From Sycon ciliatum (Eukaryota; Porifera; Calcarea; Leucosolenida; Sycettidae), in NCBI RefSeq assembly GCF_964019385.1, contig NC_088655.1, positions 15,620,357-15,684,356 of the forward strand: a stretch of 64,000 nt of DNA, written 5' to 3'. Positions 61,275 through 64,000 of the stretch are shown piece by piece. The first letter of the stretch is position 1; each line of letters opens with the position of its first letter. A model generated the notes under the pieces. That model saw nothing but the letters and a program-made list of their open reading frames with translations, did no database searches and was not told where the DNA came from. The position numbers and the translations under genes are program-made.

Positions 61275-61589
61275 CTTTTAAAAAAAACCCAAGCACCTGC
61301 ACCAGTTCGAACATCTGGTGTAGTGCTACTTACCAGCGTTGCTTGTGGAAGGCTTGGGTTTTGCTGCTCGAAGTACTTTGAGCAACGAGGCGGATGTAAG
61401 TTTTGATCCACGCCTAGTACATCGTTATTGTCCTCAACCTAGCAAAAAAAGGTGATGCGGAAACATGAACGAAGGCATGGTGAACAAGTTGGTTTCAGAG
61501 TTTCAAACCCAAAAACAATCACATGGAGAGTTTTGGCACAAAGTGCTGCAACCGGCAATTTTGAGAGATTGAGATATTTTCAAAACTCA

Positions 61590-62985
61590 GTATTTTTGTA
61601 TTTGTATTTATATCATTATCTCATGGCACATCATGATGACGGCCAATAAAACTGAGACAAGGGTGAAAGCCAACCACAGCAGTAAAACAGATAAAAGAAT
61701 ACAAATAAGAGGCAAAGAAGGCAGAGGAGGAGACAAACCAGCAGGATATACATGAAACCTATAATTGAGCAGAGATTTTAGCGACAAAATTATCCATCGA
61801 CGTGCTGGTCTTGGCCTGCGTTGGTAATGTTGCCCAAAACACATAGCCAGCAAAGATCGGGGATCTAGTGAATAGGGTGGAGGCAGCGCGTGGGAGACTG
61901 AGTGAGTTCCGGGTATTCCGTGTTTTGGAGAACCAATTATAAGCCTGCATATGCAAGGGTATTTTACTTAGTAATATTTTATGTATGAGAACACAGAGGT
62001 GGTACTTATGTCGAGTGGAAAGGGGACTGATTTTGGCAATTTCGTAAAGACTAGCGGAGGGAAAGCGACGATCTTTGCTAAATAAGATTTTAAGGAGCAT
62101 GCGGTTATGGGTTTCTAGCTTGTTCAATACAGTAGTAGTTATGCCAGACCAAGCAGTATCACAGTAGTCAAGTAAGGGCAATATATAGCAACGATAAAAC
62201 AAGCGTTTGCAAGAAAGAGGAAGATGTCTACAGTGGGCTTGAAGAGCCCCAAGGATGGAGCTTGTGCGCTTGCAGACATACTGCACATGGGGTGACCACG
62301 ACAATTTAGAGTCAATAATAACGCCAAGATGCTTATGCTCTTCAACAATACGAATAGCAACACTTGAAGAAGGAAAACAAAGTGGCAGGGAAGGGGGAGA
62401 AGGGGAAATGTACATAGCTGCCGTTTTATCAACGTTTGGCTGCAACTTCCAATCATGCATCCAGGTTATAACTTTCCCAATGCTATCTTGCATGGCTTCG
62501 TGCAGGCGTATAGGGCAAGCATTGGAGCAAAGCAGAGCTGTGTCGTCAGCGAAAAGGCTGACACCAGGGGCAATATCGGGGAGGTCATTAATATACAGGA
62601 GAAATAGCAGTGGCCCAAGGATTGAACCCTGGGGGACTCCAGAAGTAACGGGTAAAGGCTCCGATAACACAGTTGAGAGGCGTACAAGCTGATGTCGGTT
62701 AGAGAGATACGATGAGAGCCAGCCGATAGCCTTGCCATCAATGCGATATACTGTTCGCAGCTTAGCTAAGAGACCCCTGTGCCAAACAGTGTCGAAGGCC
62801 TTTGCGAGATTGAAGAAAACTAAACCAACATGGTTATGGGCGTTCCGGGCGGTGTGGATGTCTTGCACGAGGCGGGTAACCTGGTACCTGGTGGAGTCAC
62901 CCCGACAAAAGCCCGACTGTGCTGGCGAAAGTGAAATGCGAACATGATCATAAATGATGTCATATACAACACGTTCGCAGTATAA
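61590..62985 (-). pseudogene. LINE RT, long open frame, 5'-truncated
   Basis: An open frame to the stop at 61759 encodes LSPAQSGFCRGDSTRYQVTR, then NHVGLVFFNLAKAFDTVWHR (motif A, N for the usual D in FFDL), VTSGVPQGSILGPLLFLLYI (motif B), VSLFADDTALLC (motif C), HKHLGVIIDSKLSWSPHV, thumb and C-terminal YVFWATLPTQAK. It is similar to the LINE at 51440-57050. The first catalytic Asp is replaced by Asn, so it is probably inactive. The 5' end is lost at about 62985, where a PLE 3' end begins. The 3' tail is ATAAATACAAATAC near 61590. Confidence 0.8.
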
Positions 62986-63002
62986 TAATCAACTTTGAAG
63001 TA

Positions 63003-63074
63003 TTTAAATAACCGACGAGGAGACAACAGTCGTAAAATAGCGATGAAAAATATCAATTGTGCACTCATAACCAT
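63003..63074 (-). CDS. PLE 3' micro-ORF, stop lost
   Basis: ATG at 63074 (second ATG at 63068) encodes MVMSAQLIFFIAILR then LLSPRRLFK. The next codon is TAC where intact copies have TAA, so the frame reads on. Peptide is conserved, codons differ from the other copies. Confidence 0.5.
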
Positions 63075-63100
63075 GTATAAACAATTTAAAAAATGAAACA

Positions 63101-63138
63101 ATTCCAGAACGTTTTCGTGTGACTATCATCAGTGGAAC
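63101..63138 (-). ncRNA. hammerhead ribozyme, design B, stem II decayed
   Basis: On the minus strand: stem I GTTCCA (63138-63133) pairs with TGGAAT (63106-63101), with one G-U. CTGATGA is at 63132-63126. Stem II TAG-TCA-CAC has lost two pairs of a presumed GTG-TCA-CAC. GAAA is at 63116-63113, stem III is AA-CG-TT, and C63107 is the cleavage-site base. Confidence 0.65.
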
Positions 63139-63240
63139 ATCGTCACATAATAAAAATCACTAAACAACCAGTTATAAATTTAAAATAATATATTTTTAAT
63201 TATTTTAATTTTTATTATTGCCAGTGCAGGCTGTCGTAAT

Positions 63241-64000
63241 AAAACGACTCATCTGTGGTCCATTCCCGTGCATGGTACATGCATGGTGCGACGGCACAAT
63301 GACAGCTGTCGCAAATCACACTGAGTATTACACGTGTTTTTTGGGGATTCCTGGTTAGCTGCTAGCTTTTCCCTACTCGAAGATGTTGCCGCCGCGAAAT
63401 CTGGGGGTTTGTGTTCGTCCTGGCGAAAACCGTGTTTTGATCCGTTGAGGGAGACGAGAGATACAGTGCGAAGACGTACGATCTGTCCGAGAATCGGCGA
63501 AGAAGAAAGCTTCGCAGACGACCCGTAGTGGTTGGGAACAGAATGGAACATATACCAGTCGATGTCTGTCATGGTAGGGATGACTGCTACGAAGTTTCAG
63601 CCCCATGCTCCCCAGCGCTTTTTAGCGCCCGGCGATAATTACCAAATTTCATCGATTTTCCATGTGGATCAAAGCATAGTCTCCTCAATCTTCTCCAGTC
63701 GAGCTGAGTCTGGACGCTACAATGTCGAGACGCGAAAAGAGAACATGCATGAACACACAGGAGCATCACATGCAGCTGCATTCTGCCTTGACGAAGAGAA
63801 CAACACCAGCACCACGCATTTGGAAGACATTTCGAAGAAGACGAAGAACTGCATACCTGCGTTCAAAAAAAGCCTCTGTACTGTGCAGTATGCATGCGTG
63901 CATGCGCGAAGCACGGGGTCCGCGGTTACTTCGTTCAAAAATCATTGTGCCACACGGGTTGTATGATTTGTGTGCGATCATGGTCTTTCTTCTTGACAAA
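63241..64000. other. no recognisable element; one unassigned ORF
   Basis: Longest frame is 63532-63966 (144 codons, MGTEWNIYQSMSVMVGMTAT..). It has no motif I recognise and no homologue elsewhere in the window; probably chance, possibly a host exon. Confidence 0.4.

Larger units (their letters stand above)
62990..63240 (-). mobile_element. PLE-type 3' end with hammerhead and micro-ORF
   Basis: Minus-strand order: hammerhead (63138-63101), micro-ORF (63074-63003), then the LINE. No PLE coding is seen upstream; 63170-63215 is AT-rich. The element's ATT tail is missing because the LINE follows directly. Confidence 0.6.

Noticed and set aside
63532-63966. 144-codon ORF as a gene
   Set aside because: No motif, no splice evidence, and a similar-length shadow frame exists on the other strand.

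Overview
The window is metazoan nuclear DNA that is almost entirely transposable elements. Evidence for an animal genome: a host gene split by introns with GT-AG junctions, animal-type retroelement families (CR1/Jockey-like LINEs, BEL/Pao, DIRS, Penelope-like), foldback and TTAA-type MITEs, mini- and microsatellites, and a primer-binding site matching a eukaryotic tRNA-Tyr. The species cannot be named from the sequence; an aquatic invertebrate such as a sponge or cnidarian would fit. One 200-base assembly gap lies at 6894-7093.

Host gene. Four exons on the minus strand (46317-46395, 38499-38697, 37278-37351, 24295-24377) join with fully consistent splice phases and encode the MID/PIWI part of an Argonaute/Piwi-family protein, including the GYDV and YRDGVGD segments that carry the first two catalytic aspartates. 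The rest of the gene is not located. Most elements at 24-46 kb therefore lie in introns of a gene whose relatives silence transposons.

Region by region. 1-2.5 kb: 5' half of a LINE with both reading frames open (minus). 2.6-7.1 kb: truncated LINE and Penelope-like (PLE) pieces. 7.6-12.45 kb: a decayed BEL/Pao element split by an 859-bp palindromic TTAA MITE. 12.97-15.91 kb: an 18-bp minisatellite of about 163 copies. 16-22.9 kb: LINE tail, PLE inverted dimer, hammerhead element, SINE-like tRNA copies. 25.1-26.7 kb: a DNA transposon with terminal inverted repeats and a broken ORF. 28.5-37.2 kb: retroelement fragments, two more PLE inverted dimers, a tandemly duplicated LINE part, a pogo-like MITE and three hammerhead-element units. 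39.5-48.9 kb: MITEs, hammerhead elements, a LINE and a DIRS-like fragment. 49.4-58.9 kb: an LTR element containing a LINE, which contains a TTAA MITE, which contains a further repeat. 59.1-61.3 kb: a transposon end amplified as a 154-bp satellite. 61.6-63.2 kb: a truncated LINE joined to a PLE end.

The most interesting system is a set of PLE-related elements that carry type I hammerhead ribozymes of at least three designs. Several copies also end in a tiny ORF just before an ATT-rich tail. Its peptide (consensus IALIKLLSPRRLFK followed by stop) is kept while codons differ mostly at synonymous sites. The PLE linkers carry AT-hook motifs, and many copies are inverted dimers with both 3' ends pointing outward. 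I inferred all ribozyme folds by hand pairing; none was computed.
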